From NCBI GenBank assembly GCA_017449135.1, contig JAFSKE010000011.1, positions 1-64,000 of the forward strand: DNA of 64,000 bases. The letters run 5' to 3'. Below, piece by piece: positions 1 to 7,044 of this stretch (position 1 is the stretch's first letter; each line of letters begins with the position of its first letter). Position numbers and translations under genes: made by a program. This stretch comes from Synergistaceae bacterium. GTDB taxonomy: Bacteria; Synergistota; Synergistia; Synergistales; Aminobacteriaceae. The notes below the pieces were generated by a model. It was given only the letters and a program-made list of their open reading frames with translations, was not told the DNA's origin and did no database searches.

Positions 1-16
1 GACTCTTTGCTCCCTG

Positions 17-57
17 CCTCTCCGTATTACGGGGAGGTGGTACGAAGTACCGGAGGG
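17..57. repeat. REP-like hairpin repeat, copy 1
   Basis: Two adjacent inverted repeats: CCTCTCCG pairs with CGGGGAGG, then GGTAC pairs with GTACC, followed by GGAGGGG. The same architecture recurs at several other intergenic sites in this window. It lies directly downstream of the secreted protein gene on the minus strand. Confidence 0.7.
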
Positions 58-64
58 GCAAAAA

Positions 65-601
65 TTATTTCTTCTTAGCTTTTACAACTCTTTTTGCCGG
101 GACAGTGCTGCTCTTTGAAGCGGCTTTCTGAGTTGAAACTGATTTCCCGAGAGCGTATGCAGCACCTTTCGCAGGAGTCTGACCTGCGGGAATCGGGGAA
201 AAAGTCTTGGGATTCTCGTCAGTGCCGTATTCAGTTCCGTGAATTTCGTTTCCGAGCATGTCGTAATGACGAAGATATGTTAATGCGAACTGTTTGCCGT
301 CTTGAGTGTATTCATATCCGTACTCGGTGAAGTAAAGACTTCCGGCGACTTCGGGTGAAATTGCGAATTTCGACATCAAAAGCTCAATCATTTCATTTTT
401 GATTGTCGGATTGCTGTAATATTTTCTTGCAATCGCAAAAGGTACACCGTTTGAATCTTTGCCGTAATCAAGCAAATACCAAGTCAGCTTGTTTTTGTCT
501 TGGCCGAGTGATTTCTGTTTTGCCATATCCCAAGCAAAAACCGGTGAAGCAACAGCTACCATTAATCCTAAAAGTAACGCACAGACTACAAATTTTTTCA
601 T
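65..601 (-). CDS. Small secreted protein of unknown function
   Basis: I do not recognise the family. The 178-residue product has a clear Sec signal peptide: MKK, a hydrophobic stretch to about residue 20, and likely cleavage after VFA near residue 23. The mature part is about 155 residues and rich in Tyr and charged residues. It ends in a Lys/Ala/Ser tail (residues ~150-178, last residues AKKK) like the basic tails of other exported proteins in this window (the LptA-like protein, the TPR protein). The ATG follows an AAAGG-type ribosome site at about 612-616. It appears monocistronic, transcribed away from the neighbouring minus-strand glycosidase gene, and ends at a hairpin repeat. Export to the periplasm or envelope is well supported; the function is open. 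Confidence 0.7.
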   Translation of the reverse strand: MKKFVVCALLLGLMVAVASPVFAWDMAKQKSLGQDKNKLTWYLLDYGKDSNGVPFAIARKYYSNPTIKNEMIELLMSKFAISPEVAGSLYFTEYGYEYTQDGKQFALTYLRHYDMLGNEIHGTEYGTDENPKTFSPIPAGQTPAKGAAYALGKSVSTQKAASKSSTVPAKRVVKAKKK

Positions 602-659
602 TATATTTTACACAGCCTTTCGTTGTGATTTAATTATTTGTGGTATTTTAACACATATT

Positions 660-2126
660 TCAATTTTTATGCTCAATGACTCCGAGCGCATAACTAATTT
701 TTCTTTCCCGTCCTTCGGAAGGCATGTTATAAATTCGGTCGTTGATTATGATTTCGGTTGAACCTCCTCCGTCAAGATTCAAAGCATATAAAATTCCGTT
801 CGATCTCATTATGTCCGTAAGTTCCGAAATTGTCGCACCTGATGAGTGCATTCCGTTTCTGCCGTCAACAGCAATAAAAATCCATTCGCCGTTTTGATTT
901 AATCCTACTGCAGAGCGCGGGTGTCTCGCCGAAATCAAAGAATTATTAAAACCTTCGTCATGATTAGCGGGGAAACCTTCGTCGAGCAGCAACGGCCCTG
1001 CTTGAATAATATTTTGCATGTCGTCCCAATATTTAACTTCTTCAGAGCCGATCGAAAAAATTGCTTCGTCATCGTTATTCCAAGCTAAAATTCCTCGTCC
1101 GTCATATGGTTCGCTGATAAAATTTCCGTTGATTTTCAATGCTCCCACAGCAAAACCTCTGCCGGGATTAGTAACGCTGAAAAAACCTGCATTAATGGCG
1201 GCGATAGATTTATTTTGATCCGACAATTCGGAGAGAGTCAATAATTCATTCGGACTGTGCTGGGAAATTAAAGGCAAAATTTTGTAATACGAAGGATCTA
1301 TTCTCAAAATTACCCAGAATTTAGGAACGATTCGTGTGTTTGTGTTAGTCATTGAAGGCAGAACACGAATATTTAATCCTCTTGCATTTGCAATAGTTTC
1401 AAGCCTGCGAATGTGATCATAATTTTCAAGTTTTTGAGTCCTTACGCCATAAGCACCGTTTGAACCTGTAACACTTGCTTCGATTCCTTCAGACTCCAGA
1501 CTATTTTTGAATGCGTCTGCTGAAGGTTTAGTTTTGATTCCGTCAAGATAAGCCCGCCATTGAGGAATGCCCGTAGGAACTCCCTCACGATGTATAAAAA
1601 CACGTAAGCCGGCAATAGGATTTCTGACAATATCAAAAGTAAAATTCTGACTTGCATTTCTTACGTTTGACATTAAAGTTTTGAAGTCATTGGGAGATAA
1701 AATTTCTTTGCCTTTGAAATTATCGTTACGTTCAAAAATCGCAGGATTCATGTTACAGGCAAGGACAAGACAGCCGCGCTCAAAATCGGTTAAATTATTT
1801 TCGTCGTCAAAACCTGTCGGATAATCAGCTAATAAATTGGCCTCAAAACTTAAACCTAAACTTTGAATAATCCAACGCAGTGCCTCAGCTCGAGTTATAT
1901 TTGCTTTCAAGTTATTAACTGTGTCAGTAACATAACCTGTACGCAGCAAAAAACCGGCGGGGTTATTGCTTTGAAATTCATGAGATTCGCTCCAGTCAAT
2001 GCCTCTTGCATTTAGAAGCCCGGAAAGAAATTCAATTTTAGTAACGGCATATGAAGAACCGAAACTAAATAACAAAAATCCCGATATTAATAAAAATACG
2101 AAAAAACGCTTAAAATTTTTAGTCAT
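660..2126 (-). CDS. Secreted phosphodiester glycosidase (NAGPA / DUF2233) family protein
   Basis: The 488-residue protein has a signal peptide or N-terminal anchor (residues ~5-28). The middle part (~175-260) resembles a SPOR-like or spore-coat-associated repeat region. The C-terminal ~220 residues match the phosphodiester glycosidase family: AAINAGFF, then QAGPLLL, RHPRSAVGL, a VDGR motif and LNLDGGGST near the end. This family includes the mammalian uncovering enzyme and many bacterial exported proteins thought to act on cell-wall or exopolysaccharide phosphodiesters. The role here is inferred from the fold only. The ATG is preceded by a GAAAGG ribosome site. Upstream, on the opposite strand, lies the RNA/relic region 2235-2550. 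Confidence 0.75.
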   Translation of the reverse strand: MTKNFKRFFVFLLISGFLLFSFGSSYAVTKIEFLSGLLNARGIDWSESHEFQSNNPAGFLLRTGYVTDTVNNLKANITRAEALRWIIQSLGLSFEANLLADYPTGFDDENNLTDFERGCLVLACNMNPAIFERNDNFKGKEILSPNDFKTLMSNVRNASQNFTFDIVRNPIAGLRVFIHREGVPTGIPQWRAYLDGIKTKPSADAFKNSLESEGIEASVTGSNGAYGVRTQKLENYDHIRRLETIANARGLNIRVLPSMTNTNTRIVPKFWVILRIDPSYYKILPLISQHSPNELLTLSELSDQNKSIAAINAGFFSVTNPGRGFAVGALKINGNFISEPYDGRGILAWNNDDEAIFSIGSEEVKYWDDMQNIIQAGPLLLDEGFPANHDEGFNNSLISARHPRSAVGLNQNGEWIFIAVDGRNGMHSSGATISELTDIMRSNGILYALNLDGGGSTEIIINDRIYNMPSEGRERKISYALGVIEHKN

Positions 2127-2234
2127 TCAATTAATAAAAACCTTTCGTTAAAAAATTTTTTCATTTTCAAAATAAATTTTAACATTTTTCGCCAGAAATC
2201 TCCCGTCTCTATAATCGGTAATATTAATAGCGTG

Positions 2235-2243
2235 TGTTATAAT
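2235..2243 (+). promoter_or_regulatory. Extended -10 promoter in front of the tnpB 3' relic
   Basis: TGTTATAAT is a perfect extended -10 (TGn plus TATAAT at 2238-2243). The -35 region (about 2215-2220) is poor. A start near 2250 would place the first transcribed base just before the conserved tnpB/omegaRNA-like block at 2255. Confidence 0.5.
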
Positions 2244-2254
2244 TAAAAAATAAA

Positions 2255-2392
2255 CTACCGTAGGAACTACGGGAAGTAACGCCTTTGGAGAGGACGTAAG
2301 ACGACTACAGCTAACAAAAGTGTAGCGCAGCCTCGATGAATTAGGAAACTCCCACTTCAAACGCAAATGAGCGTTAGGAGGAGAGTAGTTCA
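2255..2392 (+). pseudogene. 3' relic of an IS605/IS1341-type tnpB, omegaRNA-like right end
   Basis: DNA from 2255 closely matches the 3' end of the intact tnpB at 12012-12135: both carry TACCGTAGG, then TACGGGAAGTAACGCCT, TGGAGAG, GTAAGAC and GGAAACT, ending in TTCAC. In translation it reads TVGTTGSNAFGEDVRR before stops, i.e. the last ~16 codons of a TnpB. The rest of tnpB, including all RuvC motifs, is missing. The terminal part forms nested hairpins (CTCC with GGAG; AACGC with GCGTT) and ends with TTCAC at 2388-2392, as in IS605-family right ends. In this family the tnpB 3' end and right end encode the guide (omega) RNA, so this relic could still yield one. The minus-strand reading frame over the same DNA is not credible. 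Confidence 0.75.
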
Positions 2393-2394
2393 CC

Positions 2395-2403
2395 TGATAT
2401 AAT
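2395..2403 (+). promoter_or_regulatory. Extended -10 promoter of the structured RNA
   Basis: TGATATAAT starts two bases after the TTCAC end of the tnpB relic, so the IS end forms the upstream part of the promoter. TATAAT is at 2398-2403. A start 7 nt downstream would be at 2410, exactly where the closing stem of the RNA begins. Confidence 0.55.
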
Positions 2404-2409
2404 CTAAAT

Positions 2410-2550
2410 ATCTTCTACGGATACTCGTGATAGTGATTAAGTTCTGAGCCAACACTCGTTTTTATCTTGGCAATAAGCCTCAGACTTCAAAGTCTTTGTT
2501 AGGGACGGGTCAGAACACTCAGTACACGGTTTCTGCGGAAGATTTTTATT
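2410..2550 (+). ncRNA. Candidate structured small RNA with intrinsic terminator (6S-like shape)
   Basis: The two ends pair: ATCTTCTACGGA (2410-2421) with TTCTGCGGAAGAT (2531-2543), one mismatch, and the 3' strand runs into a T-rich tract (2543-2550). Inside is a large asymmetric bubble (~2423-2440 / 2517-2530). Then comes a perfect 7-bp stem, GTTCTGA (2441-2447) with TCAGAAC (2510-2516). Its arm carries two hairpins: GCCAA/TTGGC and GACTT/AAGTC. A long closing stem, central bubble and apical arm recall 6S RNA, but I cannot match the 6S consensus and ~137 nt is short for it. The T-tract exists only on the plus strand, which agrees with the plus-strand promoter at 2395-2403. Confidence 0.5.
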
Positions 2551-2565
2551 TCCCTGTTAATTATC

Positions 2566-3339
2566 TCATATCAGCCCTAATTTATAACACGCTTTTAATA
2601 TCCCTCCGTCGTCAATATCATCACAGACAAAATCCGCTGAATTTTTCGCTGTCTCCGAAGATTTTTTAACGGCAACACCGATTTTTGATTTTTTCAGCAT
2701 TTCTGAATCGTTGGGGCCGTCTCCGAAAGTTATTATGTCATTAATATCTGCGTTTTCGTGTTCAATGAATAATTCTATTCCGTGCCATTTAGTCGTTTTA
2801 TGATTTCTTGCCTCTGTAAATGCGTTCATTAATTCAAGCCTGACACCTTCGGGAGGCGAATAAAACAGTCCGTGTTCAGGCGTTAAATTTTTCGGAGGAA
2901 TCATAATGTAACACATTAATAAATCTTTAATTTCTTTAATCGGTCTGACACAATCATAACCTGCCTGAAAATTAAAATATTCTCGGAATGCTCCGGAAGT
3001 TTCGTCAGTGTAAACAAATTTTTTTCCCGCAGCAGCCGAAAGTTCCGGGAATTTTGCCGAAATCTCAAGAAAATCTTTCACGTATTCGTCAGGAAAATAC
3101 TCTGTATAAATTTCATGGCCTCTGACAAAAATTTCTGCTCCTCCGGAACATACTATGTTATCAATTTCAAATTCCTGTGCCGTCTTAAAAGTCAAAAATG
3201 ATGCCCGGCCTGTTGCTATTGCCGGAATATGCCCAGAACGTTTCAATAATTTTATTGCCTCTCGTGTTTCGTCAGGTATGTGAGGCTTATTAACGTGGCT
3301 GACTAAAGTATTATCAATGTCAAAAAATATGTACTTCAC
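2566..3339 (-). CDS. HAD-superfamily hydrolase, Cof type
   Basis: The 257-residue protein has the four HAD motifs of the Cof (IIB cap) subfamily: FDIDNTLV at the N-terminus with the nucleophile Asp, ATGRA (~42-46), a Lys in the C-terminal third, and FGDGPNDSEML near residue 205. Cof-type enzymes dephosphorylate sugar phosphates, flavin and other phosphorylated metabolites in the cytoplasm; the substrate here cannot be told. It follows the cobU-like gene after a 6-bp gap and is the last gene of the hicA-hicB-cobS-cobU operon. In the cobalamin context an alpha-ribazole-phosphate phosphatase role is conceivable, but that is inference. Confidence 0.85.
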   Translation of the reverse strand: MKYIFFDIDNTLVSHVNKPHIPDETREAIKLLKRSGHIPAIATGRASFLTFKTAQEFEIDNIVCSGGAEIFVRGHEIYTEYFPDEYVKDFLEISAKFPELSAAAGKKFVYTDETSGAFREYFNFQAGYDCVRPIKEIKDLLMCYIMIPPKNLTPEHGLFYSPPEGVRLELMNAFTEARNHKTTKWHGIELFIEHENADINDIITFGDGPNDSEMLKKSKIGVAVKKSSETAKNSADFVCDDIDDGGILKACYKLGLI

Positions 3340-3345
3340 AAAATT

Positions 3346-3717
3346 TTATCCTTTCAATCTTATTGCAAGTCCCGCAAAAATTCTGTCAACAATATCTGCT
3401 TCATTTGCCAAATATTGATAAATTTTTCCGGTCTCGTCCCTCCATAACCTTTCTGATTTATCAATGGGAATTACTCCGCCAGAAATCTCATCGCCGATTA
3501 TTACACAGTGTTTTAGAATTTCGATTCTGTCATTAAAATATTCAAGAGCGTTTGAGCCGTTGAGAATTAAATTTTTAATCCCGAAATGTAAATTTATTAT
3601 TAACCCGGGAACTTTGATTTCGTCAAATTCAAAATTACAGACATCTTCAAATTTCCCGTACAATTTTTCAGCGTAAATTCTTTTGCCCATGTAACGACCG
3701 CCTAAAATCAAATGCAA
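3346..3717 (-). CDS. cobU: Short CobU-like adenosylcobinamide kinase/guanylyltransferase with altered P-loop
   Basis: CobU phosphorylates adenosylcobinamide and adds GMP. The C-terminal half fits the family: GDEISGGVIP, RLWRDETGKIYQ and ADIVDRIFAGLAIRLK align with the VSNEVG...FRD..G..NQ..A..AD.V....AGLP..LK pattern. The protein has only 123 residues instead of the usual ~170-180, and the usual GxxxSGKS P-loop reads GGRYMGKRIYAE, losing the Ser/Thr after Lys. The middle (kinase linker and substrate histidine region) appears deleted. The gene overlaps the 3' end of cobS by 10 bp, which supports a cobalamin assignment. It could be a decayed enzyme or a guanylyltransferase-only variant. Confidence 0.65.
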   Translation of the reverse strand: MHLILGGRYMGKRIYAEKLYGKFEDVCNFEFDEIKVPGLIINLHFGIKNLILNGSNALEYFNDRIEILKHCVIIGDEISGGVIPIDKSERLWRDETGKIYQYLANEADIVDRIFAGLAIRLKG

Positions 3718-4511
3718 ATTTCGATCACCGCTCCAATCAACATAAAAATTTCCGAAATCTCAACAAACGCTCCGAGTAAATCTCCAGTAATCCCGCCGAA
3801 GATTTTAACGCAGATTTTCGCCCATGTTAATAAAATTATCATAAAGAAAATCGGAATTAAATCAAAACTCAATAAACTTAAAATCACAAACATTAACGCA
3901 AAAATATAATTATCCCGTGAATTTCCTGATGAACCTAAAATCACAGCGAGACCGTTATTTTTTGCAAATTTGAGAGTGTTTAACAAAATTCCCATTCCTA
4001 AACGTGAAAAAATCGGAATTAAAACGAAATTTAATTTTATTCCGTGTGAAATAATTTCAGCAGATAAAAACGTTTTGAACATCAAAATTATTACACAGCC
4101 CATAACTGCAAATGATCCGGAATGAGTATCCGACAAAATTTTGATTTTTGTTTCTCTGTTTTTGTGCGAAAAAATTGCGTCGCATGTGTCCATTAAACCG
4201 TCCATGTGAAGCCCGCCAGTGAAACTCAAACTCGAAAATGTAAATATGAATCCCCTGAATAAATCCGAAATTTTTGTTAAGTCCGACAAAATATAAAATA
4301 CAATCAGCCATGAAAATGCAAAAATTATTCCGGCTAACGGCAGACATACAGAAAAAAATCTTAAATTTGAAGTGTTCCATTCAGGCAAAAATCTTTTAGG
4401 AATCGGGAAAATTGAAATAAATGAGAAAACTATTAGAAGTGAATGAATGACTGAAGAGGCTTTAGGTGTTTCTCCCCTCAGATCAGACAAGGTGAACCTG
4501 TCGATTTTCAA
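3708..4511 (-). CDS. cobS: Adenosylcobinamide-GDP ribazoletransferase (cobalamin synthase)
   Basis: CobS joins adenosylcobinamide-GDP to alpha-ribazole, the last assembly step of the cobalamin nucleotide loop, at the inner membrane. The 267-residue product is strongly hydrophobic with several membrane segments and carries the family signature GGLHMDGLMDTCDAIF (~98-113) followed by SDTHSGSFAVMG. The FPIP motif near the start is also typical. The start is uncertain: TTG at 4511 overlaps hicB by 29 bp, and an in-frame TTG at 4490 is closer to the hicB stop (8-bp overlap). The first ~20 residues lie over DNA that resembles the dispersed CTCCCCTCA hairpin repeat. Confidence 0.85.
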   Translation of the reverse strand: MKIDRFTLSDLRGETPKASSVIHSLLIVFSFISIFPIPKRFLPEWNTSNLRFFSVCLPLAGIIFAFSWLIVFYILSDLTKISDLFRGFIFTFSSLSFTGGLHMDGLMDTCDAIFSHKNRETKIKILSDTHSGSFAVMGCVIILMFKTFLSAEIISHGIKLNFVLIPIFSRLGMGILLNTLKFAKNNGLAVILGSSGNSRDNYIFALMFVILSLLSFDLIPIFFMIILLTWAKICVKIFGGITGDLLGAFVEISEIFMLIGAVIEICI

Positions 4512-4776
4512 GTGTTTTTAATATATAAAAGTATATTTCAGATTTTTCGGATTCCGGTTCAGGAATTTCGTATCCTTCTTTCAACCACATTTCAAAAAAA
4601 TCTTTCTTGCAATTTTCAAGAGCTTCTCGTGCTTCTAAATACGTATCACCATGACCATTTACAGCCATTTCTCCCAAAAGCGGAATCGACAAAAAAATTC
4701 CGCCGCCGTCATCTTCTGATAATTCCTCTAATTTCATTTCGTAATTAAGCGACATATAATAGTCTAAATCTTTCAT
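4483..4776 (-). CDS. HicB-like antitoxin
   Basis: The 97-residue protein resembles the partially degraded RNase-H-fold domain of HicB antitoxins: GIFLSIPLLGEMAVNGHGDTYLEAREALENC matches the usual (F)xxxPDLPGCxxxGDTxEEAxxNAxEA pattern. The C-terminal ~30 residues are acidic (EIPEPESEKSE) and may bind the toxin or DNA. It overlaps the upstream HicA-like gene by 4 bp (4773-4776), the usual coupling of toxin-antitoxin pairs. It then overlaps the cobS reading frame downstream, which would tie cobS translation to the antitoxin. Confidence 0.7.
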   Translation of the reverse strand: MKDLDYYMSLNYEMKLEELSEDDGGGIFLSIPLLGEMAVNGHGDTYLEAREALENCKKDFFEMWLKEGYEIPEPESEKSEIYFYILKTLENRQVHLV

Positions 4777-5123
4777 GATTTTTTCTCCTTTCCACGTAAA
4801 AATTCCAAAAATTCAATCGCATTCAAGATAATTTTTAAGTAACGTTGAATAACCATTCCGGCTTTACGATTCGAACCGTGAGTTACAGCGATGGAAAAAT
4901 CACCTGAGACACCTAACCCCACTCTTCTTAATAAATCTTTTGCATTATGATCTTTTGCAAGTTCCGAAAAATCTTCGTGCCGACACACCCACTCTTTTTT
5001 ACGTTCACATTTGAAACCGTAATAATCCAACACAAGCAGGACGTTTTGCCATGTATCTTCCTTCAGTCTTTGCGATCCTCTCCAACTGTCCAAAATCTTT
5101 TGGATTCGTTCATCTTTTCCCAT
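4773..5123 (-). CDS. HicA-like mRNA interferase, long variant
   Basis: HicA toxins are small dsRBD-fold ribonucleases with a catalytic His. This 116-residue protein is about twice the usual length. The central part fits: LLVLDYYGFKCERKKEWVC corresponds to the LLxxxGF...GSHxxY strand region, and SIAVTHGSNRKAGMVIQRYL to the P.H....L..GTLRXIL region with the conserved His. The N-terminal ~25 residues are extra. It is first in the operon, ahead of the HicB-like gene. Identity rests on the pairing plus weak motif similarity, so an unrelated phage-type protein remains possible. Confidence 0.55.
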   Translation of the reverse strand: MGKDERIQKILDSWRGSQRLKEDTWQNVLLVLDYYGFKCERKKEWVCRHEDFSELAKDHNAKDLLRRVGLGVSGDFSIAVTHGSNRKAGMVIQRYLKIILNAIEFLEFLRGKEKKS

Positions 5124-5154
5124 AGTTCTCTTCAGATTTTATTTTTTATAATTC

Positions 5155-5230
5155 TGGTGGGTAATACTGGATTTGAACCAGTGACCTCTTCCGTGTGAAG
5201 GAAACGCTGCTACCCCTGAGCTAATTACCC
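5155..5230 (-). tRNA. tRNA-Val (CAC)
   Basis: Read on the minus strand, the acceptor arm GGGTAAT pairs with ATTACCC, followed by A and an encoded CCA. The anticodon loop TTCACAC gives anticodon CAC on the stem TTTCC/GGAAG. The T arm CTGGTTCAAATCCAG is canonical. Confidence 0.95.
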
Positions 5231-5288
5231 ATGATTTTAACAAAAAAATTTTACAGCAAACTATCTCAAAGTCAAGATATTAATAATT

Positions 5289-6488
5289 TTAATAACCAGG
5301 AACATATGGAAGTCCCGCTGCTGTTACGACATCAATATCCTGAAATTCACGATTGCGAACTTCGACTATACACACATTCCTTGCTGAAGGCCTGTGTAAT
5401 GCTGGTGAAATATTCAAAACCTGATTCCCAAACGGGATATTTTGAACTCTTGATAAATTTCTCAATAATTCGATTCTCGGCATTTTATCGACCGGTTGAG
5501 GCATTAAATCAACGGCTCCTTTAAGCCATTCGTAAAGTGTTATGGCACGACCCGCTGAGACTATATCATCGACCTGCATTGCTCTCGTTCTCCATAACTG
5601 CCTCTTTGTCTCAATAAATCCTCCGAGCTTTTCAAGTTTTACGTTCTGATCCGCAAAAATCATTCCACGACATGACAAATAAATTTTTTCGGGTTCGGCA
5701 CAATTCCATAATCTCCAAGCCGTTCTGATTCTCATGAAATTTCGCCAAATCTCCCTCGCTCCCATGCTTCCCATAAATGAAATTACAACTCCCGATTTCT
5801 CGCCTTCAAAACTTTCAATCTCTTCCGACATCATCGCATAAGAATCCCTGACCGATGAGTCAGTCCAATATGGCATTGGCATAAATCCGGCTTTGTCGAG
5901 AAGGTTATAACAGATTTTTGCTTCACGTTCCTGATTAACTGTAAATCTGCTGGCAGCTAAGGCAATCCTTTTATCGCGTCCGTAAATCTCTTTTGCATAT
6001 TGAACGAATGCAGGACATCTGTAATCTCTGTATAAATCTAAAGCAAAAATATTTCTGATAGGTCTGCCGTTATAATCTATTAAAACATTTTCACCGCCTG
6101 CAAGAATTAAAGGAATCTCACCGCCTGCCATTCTTAAAACTAAAATTCTGTCGGCTTCGGGCGAACGTGTGAAACTCATTACGGCTATTGTGTGATCGTC
6201 AAAAGTCAAATTTATATCACGCATTGAAATATCTTCGCTGCCTGATAAGGGAACTAAAACAAATTTAACGTCATGTCCGCCGATTCCTGAACTGCTTTCG
6301 GAAATTTCTTTTTCGCACCATGCTAAGGCCGTGCTGATTGATTTTCCGGGTTCCGAATCCCAGCCTGACAACGGCGGAATAACTAAAACGTTCCATACCC
6401 AATCATGATTTTGAGATTGAGCACAGAACGCTGAATTATGATTAATGAAGCATAAAAAAATTACGAAAACCGCAAAAATTTTACGCAT
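5289..6488 (-). CDS. Exported periplasmic-binding-protein-like protein
   Basis: The 399-residue protein has a signal peptide (cleavage probably after FCA, residue ~23). The body has the alternating strand/helix character of a type I periplasmic binding fold: WNVLVIPPLSG at the start, a central ALAASRF region, and PLILAGGENVLI resembling the middle of LivJ-type or branched-chain amino-acid binding proteins. No permease or ATPase gene is adjacent, so it may act as an orphan receptor or have another envelope role. It is followed closely (9 bp) on the upstream side by the OmpH/Skp-like gene, suggesting one envelope operon. Confidence 0.5.
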   Translation of the reverse strand: MRKIFAVFVIFLCFINHNSAFCAQSQNHDWVWNVLVIPPLSGWDSEPGKSISTALAWCEKEISESSSGIGGHDVKFVLVPLSGSEDISMRDINLTFDDHTIAVMSFTRSPEADRILVLRMAGGEIPLILAGGENVLIDYNGRPIRNIFALDLYRDYRCPAFVQYAKEIYGRDKRIALAASRFTVNQEREAKICYNLLDKAGFMPMPYWTDSSVRDSYAMMSEEIESFEGEKSGVVISFMGSMGAREIWRNFMRIRTAWRLWNCAEPEKIYLSCRGMIFADQNVKLEKLGGFIETKRQLWRTRAMQVDDIVSAGRAITLYEWLKGAVDLMPQPVDKMPRIELLRNLSRVQNIPFGNQVLNISPALHRPSARNVCIVEVRNREFQDIDVVTAAGLPYVPGY

Positions 6489-6497
6489 AACATTAAA

Positions 6498-6968
6498 TTA
6501 TTTCTTTCGTGATAACTGTTGAATTACATCTTGTGTAATATCAACTCCGCCGATTAAAACTACAAATTTATCGAGAACGAGCGTTAATTTTTTCTTCGTC
6601 GCAACTTCACGTACTGCTCTCTCACAATCTGCGTAAATCGGTGCCATTAATTTCTGTTCTTCCTGTGCAAGTTCCATTCGTTTGGCCTGAACTGCTTGAG
6701 CCTTCTTGGCAGTGTCGGTTTCCTTATCGGCAGCGGCTTTGGCTTCATTTTCTTTCTGTCGTGCAGTATCTGCTAATTTCTGTCTGACCGTCGGGAGATC
6801 GGGGTGATTATTCAAAATTTCTCCACGATCAACAATTCCCACACTCTCAGCCGAGACTGTCGCAGTTGAAGATGATGATTTTTTTGCGGCGGCTGACGCT
6901 GACATTGCAAATCCCATAACGATAAGGGACACTGCTACAAACAGTAAAATGATTTTTTTCATTACCAT
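6498..6968 (-). CDS. OmpH/Skp-family periplasmic chaperone
   Basis: The mature protein is short, lysine/alanine-rich and predicted to be coiled-coil in the middle (ADTARQKENEAKAAADKETDTA), with the typical start VGIVDRGEILNNHPDL after a signal peptide and an end like LTLVLDKFVVLIGGVDIT. This is the Skp/OmpH pattern; the family holds unfolded outer-membrane proteins in the periplasm. I chose the ATG at 6968 because GGAGGAA lies just upstream. A frame start at 7016 would add 16 residues before the signal peptide without a good ribosome site; an ATG at 6962 is also possible. Confidence 0.8.
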   Translation of the reverse strand: MVMKKIILLFVAVSLIVMGFAMSASAAAKKSSSSTATVSAESVGIVDRGEILNNHPDLPTVRQKLADTARQKENEAKAAADKETDTAKKAQAVQAKRMELAQEEQKLMAPIYADCERAVREVATKKKLTLVLDKFVVLIGGVDITQDVIQQLSRKK

Positions 6969-7044
6969 AATAAAAAAATTCCTCCAATTAAATAAAATTA
7001 ACTTGCATTCTAACACTCAATGTTAATTGCTAAAAACGTAAAGA

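Noticed and set aside
2148-2393. Minus-strand ORF over the tnpB relic
   Set aside because: The same DNA is explained by the plus-strand tnpB 3' end; the minus-strand product has no protein-like features.
2410-2550. SRP RNA, tmRNA or RNase P RNA
   Set aside because: No GGAA-type SRP loop, no tRNA-like domain, and no GAGGAAAGTCC-type RNase P block could be found.
4483-5123. Cobalamin riboswitch upstream of cobS
   Set aside because: The region is fully coding (HicA/HicB-like), and no B12-box-like structure is visible.
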